Shown: positions 13,944-21,227 of the stretch, piece by piece
How positions within the stretch are numbered: the stretch's first letter is position 1
How the letters are laid out: the number at the start of each line of letters is the position of its first letter
Source of the DNA: Clostridia bacterium
Lineage (GTDB): Bacteria; Bacillota; Clostridia; TANB77; CAG-508
Assembly: GCA_900770415.1 (NCBI GenBank)
Contig: CAAGKN010000025.1
Span: 1 to 37,617, forward strand
DNA: 37,617 nt
Direction: 5' to 3'
The notes under the pieces: generated by a model
Database searches by the model: none
What the model was told of the DNA's origin: nothing
Seen by the model: only the letters and a program-made list of their open reading frames with translations
Translations under genes and position numbers: made by a program

Positions 13944-14058
13944 AAGATAAAAAAGAAAAATATACCGTACAAGAGGTTATAAACCTTACACGAGGTCAAT
14001 ATAATCATGAAAAGCTAGTAGAATTTTTTAAGGCATAACTGAACAAGATTCAGTCCTT

Positions 14059-14080
14059 GGGGTTATCACAAGATAACCCC
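14059..14080 (+). terminator. 9-bp hairpin before the 90-aa gene
   Basis: GGGGTTATC (14059-14067), ACAA loop, GATAACCCC (14072-14080). It is a perfect stem with a tetraloop but no U-run, so it is a pause, attenuator or mRNA-stability structure in the early operon. Confidence 0.5.
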
Positions 14081-14100
14081 TAAAGCATGAAAGGGAAAAG

Positions 14101-14373
14101 ATGGGAACAGAAAGGGAAAAGATGGGAACACATAAAGAACCAGAAGAAATACCAACACAACGTCCACATCAAATTATTGAAGAAGTGAACAAAAAAATCA
14201 ATAACATTATAAAAACCAATGCAAATTATAAAAAAGCATTTATTGAAGTTGAAAAATTAATACAAAAAGCAGTTGACCCTGAAAAAACAAAAAATATGTA
14301 TGAGAGCTTAGATTGTTTATACGAAGCCTTGGATATTTGTAAAAAAGTGAGGAAACATGAAACAAAGGAATGA
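14101..14373 (+). CDS. Small helical protein with duplicated start site
   Basis: 90 aa. The stretch AAGGGAAAAGATGGGAACA occurs twice, 21 bp apart, giving two start codons (14101 and 14122) with identical ribosome sites. The second gives 83 aa. The body is two or three charged helices (IIEEVNKKINNIIKTNANYK). No family recognised. Confidence 0.55.
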   Translation: MGTEREKMGTHKEPEEIPTQRPHQIIEEVNKKINNIIKTNANYKKAFIEVEKLIQKAVDPEKTKNMYESLDCLYEALDICKKVRKHETKE

Positions 14374-14530
14374 ATATGATTATAGCAAAACAATGCCATT
14401 TTATTGTGAAGAATGTGGCAAATGCAAAGATTATATAGAAACAGATAAAAATTTGAAAGGGATACATAATACCGGTTGGACACACGATATTTTTTGCCAA
14501 AAACTGAATAAAACCGTTTATGGTATATAG
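14357..14530 (+). CDS. 57-aa zinc-ribbon-like protein
   Basis: The ATG at 14357 follows GTGAGG and overlaps the upstream gene by 17 bp. The protein has CEECGKC (residues 17-23) and a later Cys at 48, a possible metal-binding cluster, and reads MKQRNEYDYSKTMPFYCEEC. Function unknown. Confidence 0.5.
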   Translation: MKQRNEYDYSKTMPFYCEECGKCKDYIETDKNLKGIHNTGWTHDIFCQKLNKTVYGI

Positions 14531-14542
14531 GAGGAACTAAAA

Positions 14543-14705
14543 ATGACAAAAGAAACAATAATTAACAAAGTTGGTAAGTAAATGTAAATATTTCGGGGGT
14601 TTTGGTACCGAATGCTTAAAACAAGATTTAATGCTTTCATGTGATGAACACCCAAATTGTGAATATAAACAAATTAAACGACAACAAGATATAAAGGAAT
14701 CTTAG
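14543..14705 (+). pseudogene. Cys-rich small phage protein broken by a 4-bp duplication
   Basis: A GGAGG-preceded ATG at 14543 opens MTKETIINKVGK and stops at once. The same gene appears to continue in another frame (14580-14705) as KCKYFGGFGTECLKQD ... CDEHPNCEYKQIKRQQ, which resembles small Cys-rich proteins (CxxY...C...C....C.YKQLKRK) common in gut phages. GTAAGTAA at the join suggests that a duplicated GTAA caused the shift. A TTG at 14571 could still start a 44-aa product. Confidence 0.5.
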
Positions 14706-14708
14706 ATA

Positions 14709-14978
14709 ATGCACTTAACAGAGAGAGAAAAAAATATTTTAATACGGTGTTGCAAAAACAATGCTGATATTGCTAAAGACTTAGTGCTTGAAGTTAGCAC
14801 AATTAAAACTCATTTAACTAATTTAAGAAAAAAGTTTAGAAGTAAAAATAGGGCAGAAATGCTAATTAAAGCCTTAAAAGCAAAAATTATTACTCTTAAA
14901 GAAGTTGATTGCGGTTTTTGGAATGAAAATGATGATTATATTGAAGATTATCAATTAGTTGACTTTTCAAAAGAGTAG
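14709..14978 (+). CDS. LuxR-type helix-turn-helix regulator
   Basis: 89 aa. Residues 3-58 are a GerE/LuxR DNA-binding domain: LTEREKNILIRCC, then NADIAKDLVLEVSTIKTHLT as the HTH, and NLRKKFRSKNRAEMLIKALK. There is no receiver or autoinducer domain, only an acidic tail. It lies mid early operon, so it could switch on late genes, for example through the repeated late-operon motif. That link is inference. Confidence 0.78.
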   Translation: MHLTEREKNILIRCCKNNADIAKDLVLEVSTIKTHLTNLRKKFRSKNRAEMLIKALKAKIITLKEVDCGFWNENDDYIEDYQLVDFSKE

Positions 14979-15101
14979 TAAACAACTTAAAAGCATGATA
15001 AACAAGCCTTCTTACATAATTATCATTATAGGTATGTATCACAATGTTACAAAATGTTAAGCAAACCCAACAATAGCTTAATTAATTTTTTAGGAGAAAA
15101 A

Positions 15102-15377
15102 ATGAACGAAAACGAATATAACCAATATTGTAATGGTTGTAAATTGATTTTTGACCATTACGGAGAAGAAAACCAACTAAACAAACTTATTGAGGAATGC
15201 TCGGAACTTATAAGAGCCATCATGAGGAAAGATAGACTAAATATTTTAGAAGAGCTTGCGGATGTTAAAATATTGATTGACCAACTAAGTATTGCTTATC
15301 CAGAATTTGACGATTGCATAGAACAAACTAAATTTAACAAGGTAGAAAGACAAATAGAAAGGATAAAAAATGAATGA
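15102..15377 (+). CDS. MazG-like nucleotide pyrophosphohydrolase
   Basis: 91 aa from the ATG at 15102 (AGGAG upstream); the longer open frame has a weaker start. It has the MazG/PRA-PH metal motif: EECSE (E31, E32, E35) and EELADVKILID (E50, E51, D54). Such enzymes hydrolyse NTPs or dNTPs and in phages may adjust nucleotide pools or alarmone levels. It overlaps the following gene by 8 bp. Confidence 0.75.
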   Translation: MNENEYNQYCNGCKLIFDHYGEENQLNKLIEECSELIRAIMRKDRLNILEELADVKILIDQLSIAYPEFDDCIEQTKFNKVERQIERIKNE

Positions 15378-15576
15378 TAACACGGATTATTTATTATTAA
15401 TTATTATAGTTGCAATAATAATTGGAATAATTTATGGAGCAGACTATCTTCAATGCTCGGCAACAGCAAAAACTCTAGAATACCAATCAGAATATAATCC
15501 TTTTACTGGATGTGTTTTAACAAAGCCAAACGGCAAAAAAGTTTTACTTAAACAATTAAGAGATTATGGAGAATAA
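15370..15576 (+). CDS. Small membrane-anchored protein
   Basis: 68 aa with one N-terminal membrane segment (8-25, LLLIIIVAIIIGIIYGA) and a short outer domain with two Cys (C30 and C48: LQCSATAKTLEY, NPFTGCVLTKPNGKKVLL). This layout recurs in small early proteins of gut phages. Function unknown. It lies 4 bp from the next gene. Confidence 0.6.
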   Translation: MNDNTDYLLLIIIVAIIIGIIYGADYLQCSATAKTLEYQSEYNPFTGCVLTKPNGKKVLLKQLRDYGE

Positions 15577-15579
15577 AAA

Positions 15580-15957
15580 ATGGCACTATTTTGGACTTGT
15601 TTCAGCATACTTGCTTTTTCCTGTATAGCATTGATTGTTGCAATAAATGTCAATTATGTAGGGAATAATAAATATCTAAAAGAATATTCTCGTCAAATTT
15701 TCGAATTACAAGATAAAAATGAGAAACTTCGCAAAAGAATTCGGAATCTTGAGGGGGTAGATTATCCTCTTTGCTACACTTGCACAATCAAATCTTGCCA
15801 ATGGAATCAATCTTACGATGTTCAAAAATTGGTACATGCACTTATGAAAATTTATCAAAAATGTGAAGAAGCTCAAAAATGTATTCCATGTGATTTCGAT
15901 ATTATTATAATGTCAAATCTAGCAAAACAGGCATTGGAGGAAAATAAAAATGGATAA
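15580..15957 (+). CDS. Membrane-anchored coiled-coil protein with Cys cluster
   Basis: 125 aa: a membrane segment (4-26), coiled coil (35-60) and a Cys-rich part (CYTCTIKSC, residues 65-73; C93, C101, C104). It could be a Rz-like or metal-binding membrane protein, but its position in the early operon and the Cys cluster speak against a spanin. Unknown. Confidence 0.55.
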   Translation: MALFWTCFSILAFSCIALIVAINVNYVGNNKYLKEYSRQIFELQDKNEKLRKRIRNLEGVDYPLCYTCTIKSCQWNQSYDVQKLVHALMKIYQKCEEAQKCIPCDFDIIIMSNLAKQALEENKNG

Positions 15958-16441
15958 ACAAGAAATTTTAGATGAAATTAACAAGACAAAAGAACATCTA
16001 GCCAATATGACAAAGATGTTGGAAGAATGTAATGAGAGATGGAAGCCTAAAGATGGTGAAAATTATTATTATATAGACGCTAGTTTAAAGATTTATGCCG
16101 TGGAAAACTTTGGCTTCCCTAGCGATATAAGAACAATTAAAGCTCTCAATTGCTTCGAAACTAGAGAACAAGCTGAGCAAGAAGCTGAAAAGATTTTGAT
16201 AAGAAGGCAATTAGAAGATATTGCTAGAAGATTAAATAAGGGAAAGAAGCCTGATTGGATTAAATGTTATCAGAAAAAATATTATCTTGGTTATGACCAA
16301 GTAAACTCAAAAATAACACCAGAATGCAGAACCACTACAATTGCACAAGGTACGGTTTATTGTTTAGATGAAACTTTCAGAAGCGTAGCAATCCAAGAAA
16401 TCGGAGAAAAAAGATTAAAAAGATATTTGAAAGGTGAATAA
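15950..16441 (+). CDS. Unknown early protein
   Basis: 163 aa starting inside the end of the upstream gene (8-bp overlap, GGAGG upstream). The N-terminal helix (ILDEINKTKEHLANMTKMLE) precedes a WKPKDGENYYYIDASLKIYA beta region. The WxPxxGExYYYI pattern occurs in small phage proteins of unknown function. The next gene starts 1 base after the stop. Confidence 0.55.
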   Translation: MDKQEILDEINKTKEHLANMTKMLEECNERWKPKDGENYYYIDASLKIYAVENFGFPSDIRTIKALNCFETREQAEQEAEKILIRRQLEDIARRLNKGKKPDWIKCYQKKYYLGYDQVNSKITPECRTTTIAQGTVYCLDETFRSVAIQEIGEKRLKRYLKGE

Positions 16442-16636
16442 ATGTTTAAAGATGATGATAAACACGAAACTTGTTATTGCGAGAATTGCTTAAGGTTACA
16501 ACAGGCACTTGATGAGGTTGAAGATATCGCAAATGACTATAATAGAGTAGAAAAAACTTCGCAATATTATAGAGATGGTTTTGATGAAATTCAAAACATA
16601 ATTAATAAAGCAAAGGCGGTGAGTAATGCAAGATAG
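16442..16636 (+). CDS. Small unknown protein with CxxC pair
   Basis: 64 aa. Residues 10-15 (CYCENC) could bind a metal; the rest is one long helix. It is embedded in the early operon, touching the upstream gene and overlapping the YopX gene by 11 bp. Confidence 0.5.
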   Translation: MFKDDDKHETCYCENCLRLQQALDEVEDIANDYNRVEKTSQYYRDGFDEIQNIINKAKAVSNAR

Positions 16637-17057
16637 ATTTAAATTCCGCATTTTTGACAAAGAACAAAAAAAGGTCATAATAACACCAAGGCATTTTAAT
16701 TTTGGTATTATTAATGGAACAGTGCTATTACTTGAAAGTAAGCCTACTGTGGCAGGTTTTTACAACAAACGTATTGTTAAAGAATATAATGATGTCATAT
16801 TAATGCAATGCACAGGTTTAAAGGACAAAAACGGCAAGCTTATTTATGAGGGTGATATTGTAAAAATCCCAAACGATTATGACACGTATGGAATGTTTGC
16901 AGGCGAAAAAAGAGAAGTTTATTTCTACGAGGGCGGATTTAGATTAAAACCCAAATGGGATAAAAATTCTCGTGGAAATTGGTTAGAAGATACAAACGTT
17001 TTTGAAATTATTGGCAATATCTATGAAAATCCCGAACTATTGGAGAACAAACAATGA
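16626..17057 (+). CDS. YopX family protein
   Basis: 143 aa with the YopX signature: RFKFRIFDKEQKKVI at the start, MQCTGLKDKNGKLIYEGDIV in the middle (residues 59-78) and a final VFEIIGNIYENPELL. YopX-type proteins are common in phages and prophages and of unknown biochemical role. The gene overlaps the next by 4 bp. Confidence 0.8.
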   Translation: MQDRFKFRIFDKEQKKVIITPRHFNFGIINGTVLLLESKPTVAGFYNKRIVKEYNDVILMQCTGLKDKNGKLIYEGDIVKIPNDYDTYGMFAGEKREVYFYEGGFRLKPKWDKNSRGNWLEDTNVFEIIGNIYENPELLENKQ

Positions 17058-17245
17058 AGAAATTAACAATTGAGAAATTTGATATTGCCTTAGAATTTAG
17101 AGATGAGGATTTTGAAAAGCTGCAAAATATCAATGTAGATGCAGATGGTGAAAAATACGAAGCAAAAATCATATCTCTAGCAGAAGGAAATATTTTACTA
17201 GTAATTAACAAAGAATATTTTGAGGATATAAAAGAAAATGACTAA
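17054..17245 (+). CDS. Small unknown protein
   Basis: 63 aa, acidic, beginning MKKLTIEKFDIALEFRDEDF. It is coupled to the YopX gene by an ATGA-type overlap. No family recognised. Confidence 0.5.
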   Translation: MKKLTIEKFDIALEFRDEDFEKLQNINVDADGEKYEAKIISLAEGNILLVINKEYFEDIKEND

Positions 17246-17486
17246 AAATAATTATATAGAATATCCTTACTTTGGAGATTCTGTGATAACTAAAAAAGCT
17301 TGCATAAACTGCGAAAAAGATACTATTTTAAAATGTATCAACTTACAAATTAAACTTGATAGTGCTAAGTATTATATAGCTTTGTTAAAACAATCTAACA
17401 ACATAGCACAACAGTTAAACCAAGCGTTGCGAGAAGAGAACGAACAACTTAGAACAAAATTGAACAATAGTATAGAAAAGGAGTAA
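17238..17486 (+). CDS. Small coiled-coil protein with CxxC
   Basis: 82 aa. CINCEKDTILKC (residues 18-29) is followed by a C-terminal coiled coil (LNQALREENEQLRTKLNNS). It overlaps the preceding gene by 8 bp. Function unknown. Confidence 0.5.
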   Translation: MTKNNYIEYPYFGDSVITKKACINCEKDTILKCINLQIKLDSAKYYIALLKQSNNIAQQLNQALREENEQLRTKLNNSIEKE

Positions 17487-17488
17487 AT

Positions 17489-17755
17489 ATGAAATTATAT
17501 AGTTTGAAAACATTAAAAAATGGGAAATTTAGAAATGTTGATATTGATGAAACCATATCGGCACAAATATGGAAGGTGGTTATAGTTCTTTTATTGGCTA
17601 TTGAAGCAATTGTAGTTAGATATTTAATGCTCCTTTATACAATTGATATTATTACTGCAATATTTGCTCTATTAGCTTGTATTACTGTAACTATATTTTG
17701 CAGTGTTTATATACTTTGGTATTTTATTGGGTGTGAAACATACATTGAAAAATAA
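17489..17755 (+). CDS. Two-span membrane protein
   Basis: 88 aa with membrane segments near 28-48 and 53-79 and a charged N-terminal cytoplasmic part. AAGGAG precedes the ATG. It could be an exclusion or envelope-modifying protein; no family recognised. Confidence 0.5.
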   Translation: MKLYSLKTLKNGKFRNVDIDETISAQIWKVVIVLLLAIEAIVVRYLMLLYTIDIITAIFALLACITVTIFCSVYILWYFIGCETYIEK

Positions 17756-17785
17756 AAATATAATAATTTTGGAGGACAACGACAA

Positions 17786-18247
17786 ATGTCAAACATTTTA
17801 GATAAAATATGTAAATACAGAGATGTAATAAGTGGTAATAACTATGAAAAAATAGTTTTTTATAAGGACAAATTTATAAAACTAGCTTTGCAATTGCAAA
17901 CGCAATTAGTTAAAAAGCTATCTGACCACGATTATGAACTGGATTTCACAGCTCAAGACTTATGGGAATTTGTGGACGATATAAACAAACTTTTGAGAAA
18001 ATGGGACTACGCACTTGACCCAAAACGTAATATTAGAAAACTTATGAAAAAAGGAAGAGAAACACATAGTATAAGCCTTGACGAGTACACGAAAGAAACA
18101 GATTGTTATATGGTTTACACTGCACAAAATATTCAACCTTTGTACAATCTAAAGGTCGTAGCCTCAAGGTTTGCAGTTATCCTTTATTGTATGGAAGAAT
18201 GCTATAATGATGAGTTTGCAAAAAATTGTACAGAAAGGTTGGCTTAA
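17786..18247 (+). CDS. Unknown early protein
   Basis: 153 aa, helical, beginning MSNILDKICKYRDVISGNNY. GGAGG lies about 10 bases before the ATG after a 30-bp gap, one of the few gaps in this part of the operon. The stop abuts the next start (TAA ATG). No recognised domain. Confidence 0.5.
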   Translation: MSNILDKICKYRDVISGNNYEKIVFYKDKFIKLALQLQTQLVKKLSDHDYELDFTAQDLWEFVDDINKLLRKWDYALDPKRNIRKLMKKGRETHSISLDEYTKETDCYMVYTAQNIQPLYNLKVVASRFAVILYCMEECYNDEFAKNCTERLA

Positions 18248-18436
18248 ATGACTAAATATTTAATATTAACTGATATACACGAATATACCGATGCTTATAA
18301 TGTTCGTGAATTTGATGATTATAATAAGGCTTTAGAATTTTACAAAGAAGAAAGTAATTGCCATTATGCCCATGAATTGAGATTCTATAAAGCTACCGAA
18401 ATGGAAATGAAGTTTGAAGAGGTTGACAATGTCTAA
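18248..18436 (+). CDS. Small unknown protein
   Basis: 62 aa, acidic and Tyr-rich (YLILTDIHEYTDAYNVREFD). It overlaps the DUF1064 gene by 8 bp and supplies that gene's ribosome site. No family recognised. Confidence 0.5.
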   Translation: MTKYLILTDIHEYTDAYNVREFDDYNKALEFYKEESNCHYAHELRFYKATEMEMKFEEVDNV

Positions 18437-18740
18437 ATATCACAATATTAAAACCGTTGTAAACGGTATCACTTTTGACAGCAAGCGTGAAGCTTTTTAC
18501 TATAATTTGTATAGAAAACTAGAAAAGGCAAAAGAAATATTTAGCTTACAAAGGCAAATACCGTATGTATTCAAACTCAACGGTAAGAAAATTTTCACAT
18601 ACAAGGCAGATTTTCAATATACAGATTCAGACGGCAAAACACATGTAATAGACGTAAAAGGAGTTTTAACTCCAGTGTTTCGTCTGAAAAAGAAGTTGAT
18701 TGAAGCCCAACACAATATTGAAATTGAAATCGTTAAATAG
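18429..18740 (+). CDS. DUF1064 nuclease-like protein
   Basis: 103 aa from the ATG at 18429 (GAGG upstream). It has the DUF1064 layout: KYHNIKTVVNGITFDSKREA, then FTYKADFQYTDSDGKTHVIDVKGV, then FRLKKKL. E19, D53, D64 and K66 form a PD-(D/E)xK-like set, so it is probably a small nuclease of the Holliday-junction-resolvase type. It is the last gene of the early operon; a terminator follows at 18767. Confidence 0.78.
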   Translation: MSKYHNIKTVVNGITFDSKREAFYYNLYRKLEKAKEIFSLQRQIPYVFKLNGKKIFTYKADFQYTDSDGKTHVIDVKGVLTPVFRLKKKLIEAQHNIEIEIVK

Positions 18741-18749
18741 AATCGTAAG

Positions 18750-19409
18750 CTATTTTTTTCTAATAGGAGGTTGAGCCTTAACAGGCTTGACCTCTTTTTT
18801 TTGTGCTTGTACAGGGTTTGAAACGTTTTCAACGGTTGTTGAAACTTCTTTATTACCCTCAATAGCCTTATGATACAAGACAATTGATACTAAGGATACA
18901 AACGTCATTATAAACATTATCAATAATGTTATTAAACCTTTTAACAATAGGTTATTATCCTTTTTTAAAGTATTTATTTCGTTGATATAAAAGCCCTCAC
19001 GACCTGCTTTGTCTTCTAATAATAAAGATTTGCTTTTATACGACATTAACTCTTCATTAACACGTTCTAAACGGTCGTTATATTCTTTATTAAGGGTTGA
19101 TAACTTATCAAACATTTCAGAAGCCGAAATACTGTCATTTCCATATTTTAAATTGTTATTAACATTTTCATTAATGTTATTATCCGTTAATATATCTTCA
19201 TAATTATGATTGTTAACATTGTTATTAACCGTTAAAATATATTTATTTATGATTTCATCTGAAATAACAACATAATTAACTTCTTTGCGGTTTTCATCAA
19301 CCTTTTTAACCGTTTTTAAATCTTCTTTACGAACCCTATTCCACGTTGTTGGTACAGATACCGCCCAAATGTTGGCTAGTTCAGAAATTTTCAATTCTTT
19401 TTCACTCAT
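18750..19409 (-). CDS. Membrane-anchored HTH / coiled-coil protein
   Basis: 219 aa from the ATG at 19409 (AAAGGA 6 bases upstream). An N-terminal HTH (ISELANIWAVSVPTTWNRV) is followed by an Asn-rich linker (60-90), a coiled coil (97-150), one membrane span (157-180) and a Pro/Lys-rich tail. The order suggests a DNA-binding protein tethered to the membrane. It is divergent from the Rep-like gene, so a role in replication control or in holding or partitioning an extrachromosomal prophage is plausible. The family is not recognised. Confidence 0.6.
   Translation of the reverse strand: MSEKELKISELANIWAVSVPTTWNRVRKEDLKTVKKVDENRKEVNYVVISDEIINKYILTVNNNVNNHNYEDILTDNNINENVNNNLKYGNDSISASEMFDKLSTLNKEYNDRLERVNEELMSYKSKSLLLEDKAGREGFYINEINTLKKDNNLLLKGLITLLIMFIMTFVSLVSIVLYHKAIEGNKEVSTTVENVSNPVQAQKKEVKPVKAQPPIRKK
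18767..18802 (+). terminator. Terminator of the early operon
   Basis: GAGGTTGAGCC (18767?-18777 region) pairs with GGCTTGACCTC (18784-18794) through 11 bp including two G-U pairs, then eight T residues. It lies inside the 3' end of the opposing minus-strand gene, so the two transcripts overlap. Confidence 0.8.
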
Positions 19410-19415
19410 AATCAA

Positions 19416-19660
19416 TCCTTTATAACCCTTATAAACATTAAAGACTACGGTTGTTGACCGTTTAAAACATCTCTTGACAGATATTTAACATAACCATATC
19501 ATGATGTAAAGAGCATGATTTAAAAGCATGCCTTAAAAAACTAAATAATAAAAAAGACCTCTCAAACGAGAAGCCCAAACAAATTTAAATCCAAAAACAG
19601 TGTAACACGGCTTTTCCTTGAGGGCAAGTGTAGAATGCAAAAAATTAGGGAGAAGAGTGT
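19416..19660. other. Divergent control region of the HTH-membrane and Rep-like genes
   Basis: 245 bp without a gene. It holds the strong plus-strand promoter at 19474-19502 and a TTGACCGTTTAAAAC box (19454-19468) like boxes inside the minus gene. TCATGAT, GCATGAT and GCATGC follow within 40 bp (19499-19535). These could be operator or origin elements. Confidence 0.5.
19474..19502 (+). promoter_or_regulatory. Strong promoter of the Rep-like gene
   Basis: Perfect TTGACA (19474-19479), 17-bp spacer, TATCAT (19497-19502). It gives a leader of about 150 nt before the ATG at 19661. Confidence 0.75.
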
Positions 19661-20377
19661 ATGGAAAACTTACAAAAAGCTGAAACCCATGCCACACATG
19701 GATTTTCACAATTCAAATTAACAGACAGATTATTAAAAAATCTTAACAAATACAAATTATCACCTACTGGGAAATTAGTTTTATTGTATTTATCTAGTTG
19801 TTATAACCCTAAAAAGGCAGATGTATTCCCAAAACAAAAAACTATTGCAAATAAATTAGGGATTTCAGAACGTTCTGTTGTTAGAGTCATTCAGGAGCTT
19901 GTTAAGTGCGGTTTAATTTTTGTTGAGAGTAAATATACCAATCACTATGTTTTTTCTTCAAAAATTGTTCAGAAACCGTCTCAAAATGAAAAATTTTTTG
20001 AACCTGAAAACTTGTCAGATGATTTAAGTCAAAATGACACTTCAAAACGTGACAAATTGTCACACCATGAACATGAACCTAAAAAAGAACAAGAAAAGCA
20101 ACCTTTAAGTATGGAAGATTACAAAATTCTAAAACAATATGCTACTAAAAGAGGAGCTAAAAACATTCAAGCCTATATCAATGCACTAATTAAATCCGGA
20201 AGTGCAGAATCAATAATCAAAGAATACAAGCAAATACAAGCAAACGCACAAGGAATGGTTGAAAAAGCTAAAAGAGTACAAGAAGATTTAAAATTTGCTC
20301 GAGCAAACAGAGCTGAAAATGTTCCGTCTGATTTCTTTGAAAAAGTTAAAAGTCAAATAAAAAACTCTGTTGAATAA
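19661..20377 (+). CDS. RepA-like replication initiator with winged helix (HTH_36 type)
   Basis: 238 aa. Residues 15-95 form a winged helix: FSQFKLTDRLLKNLNKYKLS, GKLVLLYLSSCYN, FPKQKTIANKLGISERSVVR and a wing ending HYVFSS. This arrangement occurs in plasmid and phage initiators. A polar linker (110-150) and a helical C-terminal part follow. Monocistronic with its own consensus promoter, unlike the dense early operon. A transcription regulator remains possible. Confidence 0.65.
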   Translation: MENLQKAETHATHGFSQFKLTDRLLKNLNKYKLSPTGKLVLLYLSSCYNPKKADVFPKQKTIANKLGISERSVVRVIQELVKCGLIFVESKYTNHYVFSSKIVQKPSQNEKFFEPENLSDDLSQNDTSKRDKLSHHEHEPKKEQEKQPLSMEDYKILKQYATKRGAKNIQAYINALIKSGSAESIIKEYKQIQANAQGMVEKAKRVQEDLKFARANRAENVPSDFFEKVKSQIKNSVE

Positions 20378-20384
20378 CAGAGTT
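20363..20384 (-). terminator. Convergent terminator between rep and endolysin units
   Basis: AACTCTGTT (20363-20371), GAAT loop, AACAGAGTT (20376-20384). On the minus strand the stem is followed by TTTTATTTG, so it ends the lysis/fibre unit; the rep stop codon lies in the loop. Confidence 0.65.
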
Positions 20385-20415
20385 AAACGAAAGTTTTATT
20401 ATGAAAAAGATTAGA

Positions 20416-20907
20416 TTATTTTAAATTCTTGAAATACCATTGAACTTTACCACGGATAAAATCGCCTATTTTATTCTGTTCAACGGTAGGATAAGGAGGT
20501 AAATACACAATATCAATCTTGCCTGCACTTGTTGTCTTTGGATGTGATTTTCCAAATTCATAATGCGTCAGAACTGTTTGCGGAGTGATTGCAATATGGT
20601 ATTTTTTGCAAAGTTCAGCAACAAGTTTAAAACAACGCTCAACTTGAGCCTTAGTAAGTGGATATTGTCCAACATTTGCACGGTTTTTAAAGCCTAACAT
20701 ACCACACATAGAAACACCAATTGAGCCGGTATTTCCACCGCCTGTATGCTGTGCATATTTTTTGTCTGTACAGTCAAGGTTATCTTCTGGTTTGTATTTG
20801 CCTTCGATAACTAAACCTTGTCCATTAACTAAATAATGGTAATGTTCAAAATCTGTATGGTTAGGCTGATAACTACCTGCTGTCCAATGTAAGATGATAC
20901 GTTTCAT
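20416..20907 (-). CDS. Endolysin, N-acetylmuramoyl-L-alanine amidase (Amidase_2)
   Basis: 163 aa, the size of T7 lysozyme (151 aa). Zinc ligands are predicted as H7 (IILHWTAG), H115 (LTHYEFG) and D132 (GKIDIVYLP), with K130 as T7-type catalytic lysine. HTGGGNTGSIGVSMCGM (54-70) is the typical substrate-groove region. It has no signal peptide, so it needs the holin encoded just upstream. It is the last gene of late unit 2. Confidence 0.92.
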   Translation of the reverse strand: MKRIILHWTAGSYQPNHTDFEHYHYLVNGQGLVIEGKYKPEDNLDCTDKKYAQHTGGGNTGSIGVSMCGMLGFKNRANVGQYPLTKAQVERCFKLVAELCKKYHIAITPQTVLTHYEFGKSHPKTTSAGKIDIVYLPPYPTVEQNKIGDFIRGKVQWYFKNLK

Positions 20908-20916
20908 AACCCCTAC

Positions 20917-21156
20917 CTACTTGATAAAAACTTCTTTCAAAAATGACAATAACCAAACAATGACACCGCCTAAACCTCCATAAATCCAACCTATCCATTT
21001 TTTATCATCTATTGTTTCTTGGATAAATTTTTCAACTTTTTTTAATCTTTTTTCGTGGTCTTCTAAATTTTTCAAATTACATTCTAAGATATTTTTTATA
21101 ACTTTAATATCTGCATACATTTCTCTTAGCTCTTGAGCTGTTAATGTCATTTTCAT
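20917..21156 (-). CDS. Holin-like protein (XhlA type)
   Basis: 79 aa: N-terminal coiled coil (10-50) and one C-terminal membrane segment (54-74, WIGWIYGGLGGVIVWLLSFL) with a short Lys-containing tail. This is the XhlA/hemolysin-type holin layout. It lies 9 bp before the endolysin gene. Two Met codons at residues 1 and 3 could both start; spacing to AGGAA favours the second. A dual-start holin control is possible but unproved. Confidence 0.65.
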   Translation of the reverse strand: MKMTLTAQELREMYADIKVIKNILECNLKNLEDHEKRLKKVEKFIQETIDDKKWIGWIYGGLGGVIVWLLSFLKEVFIK

Positions 21157-21194
21157 ATTTCCTTTTCTATTCCTTTCTTCAATTTAACAAAGAT

Positions 21195-21218
21195 AAAAAC
21201 CGCCCTAAAAAAGGGCGG
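21195..21218 (-). terminator. Strong terminator upstream of the lysis genes
   Basis: CCGCCCT (21200-21206), AAAAA loop, AGGGCGG (21212-21218), and TTTTT on the minus strand. It separates the holin-endolysin pair from the genes above, so lysis genes depend on readthrough or on a start within 21157-21194. Confidence 0.8.
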
Positions 21219-21227
21219 AGGGAGTTA

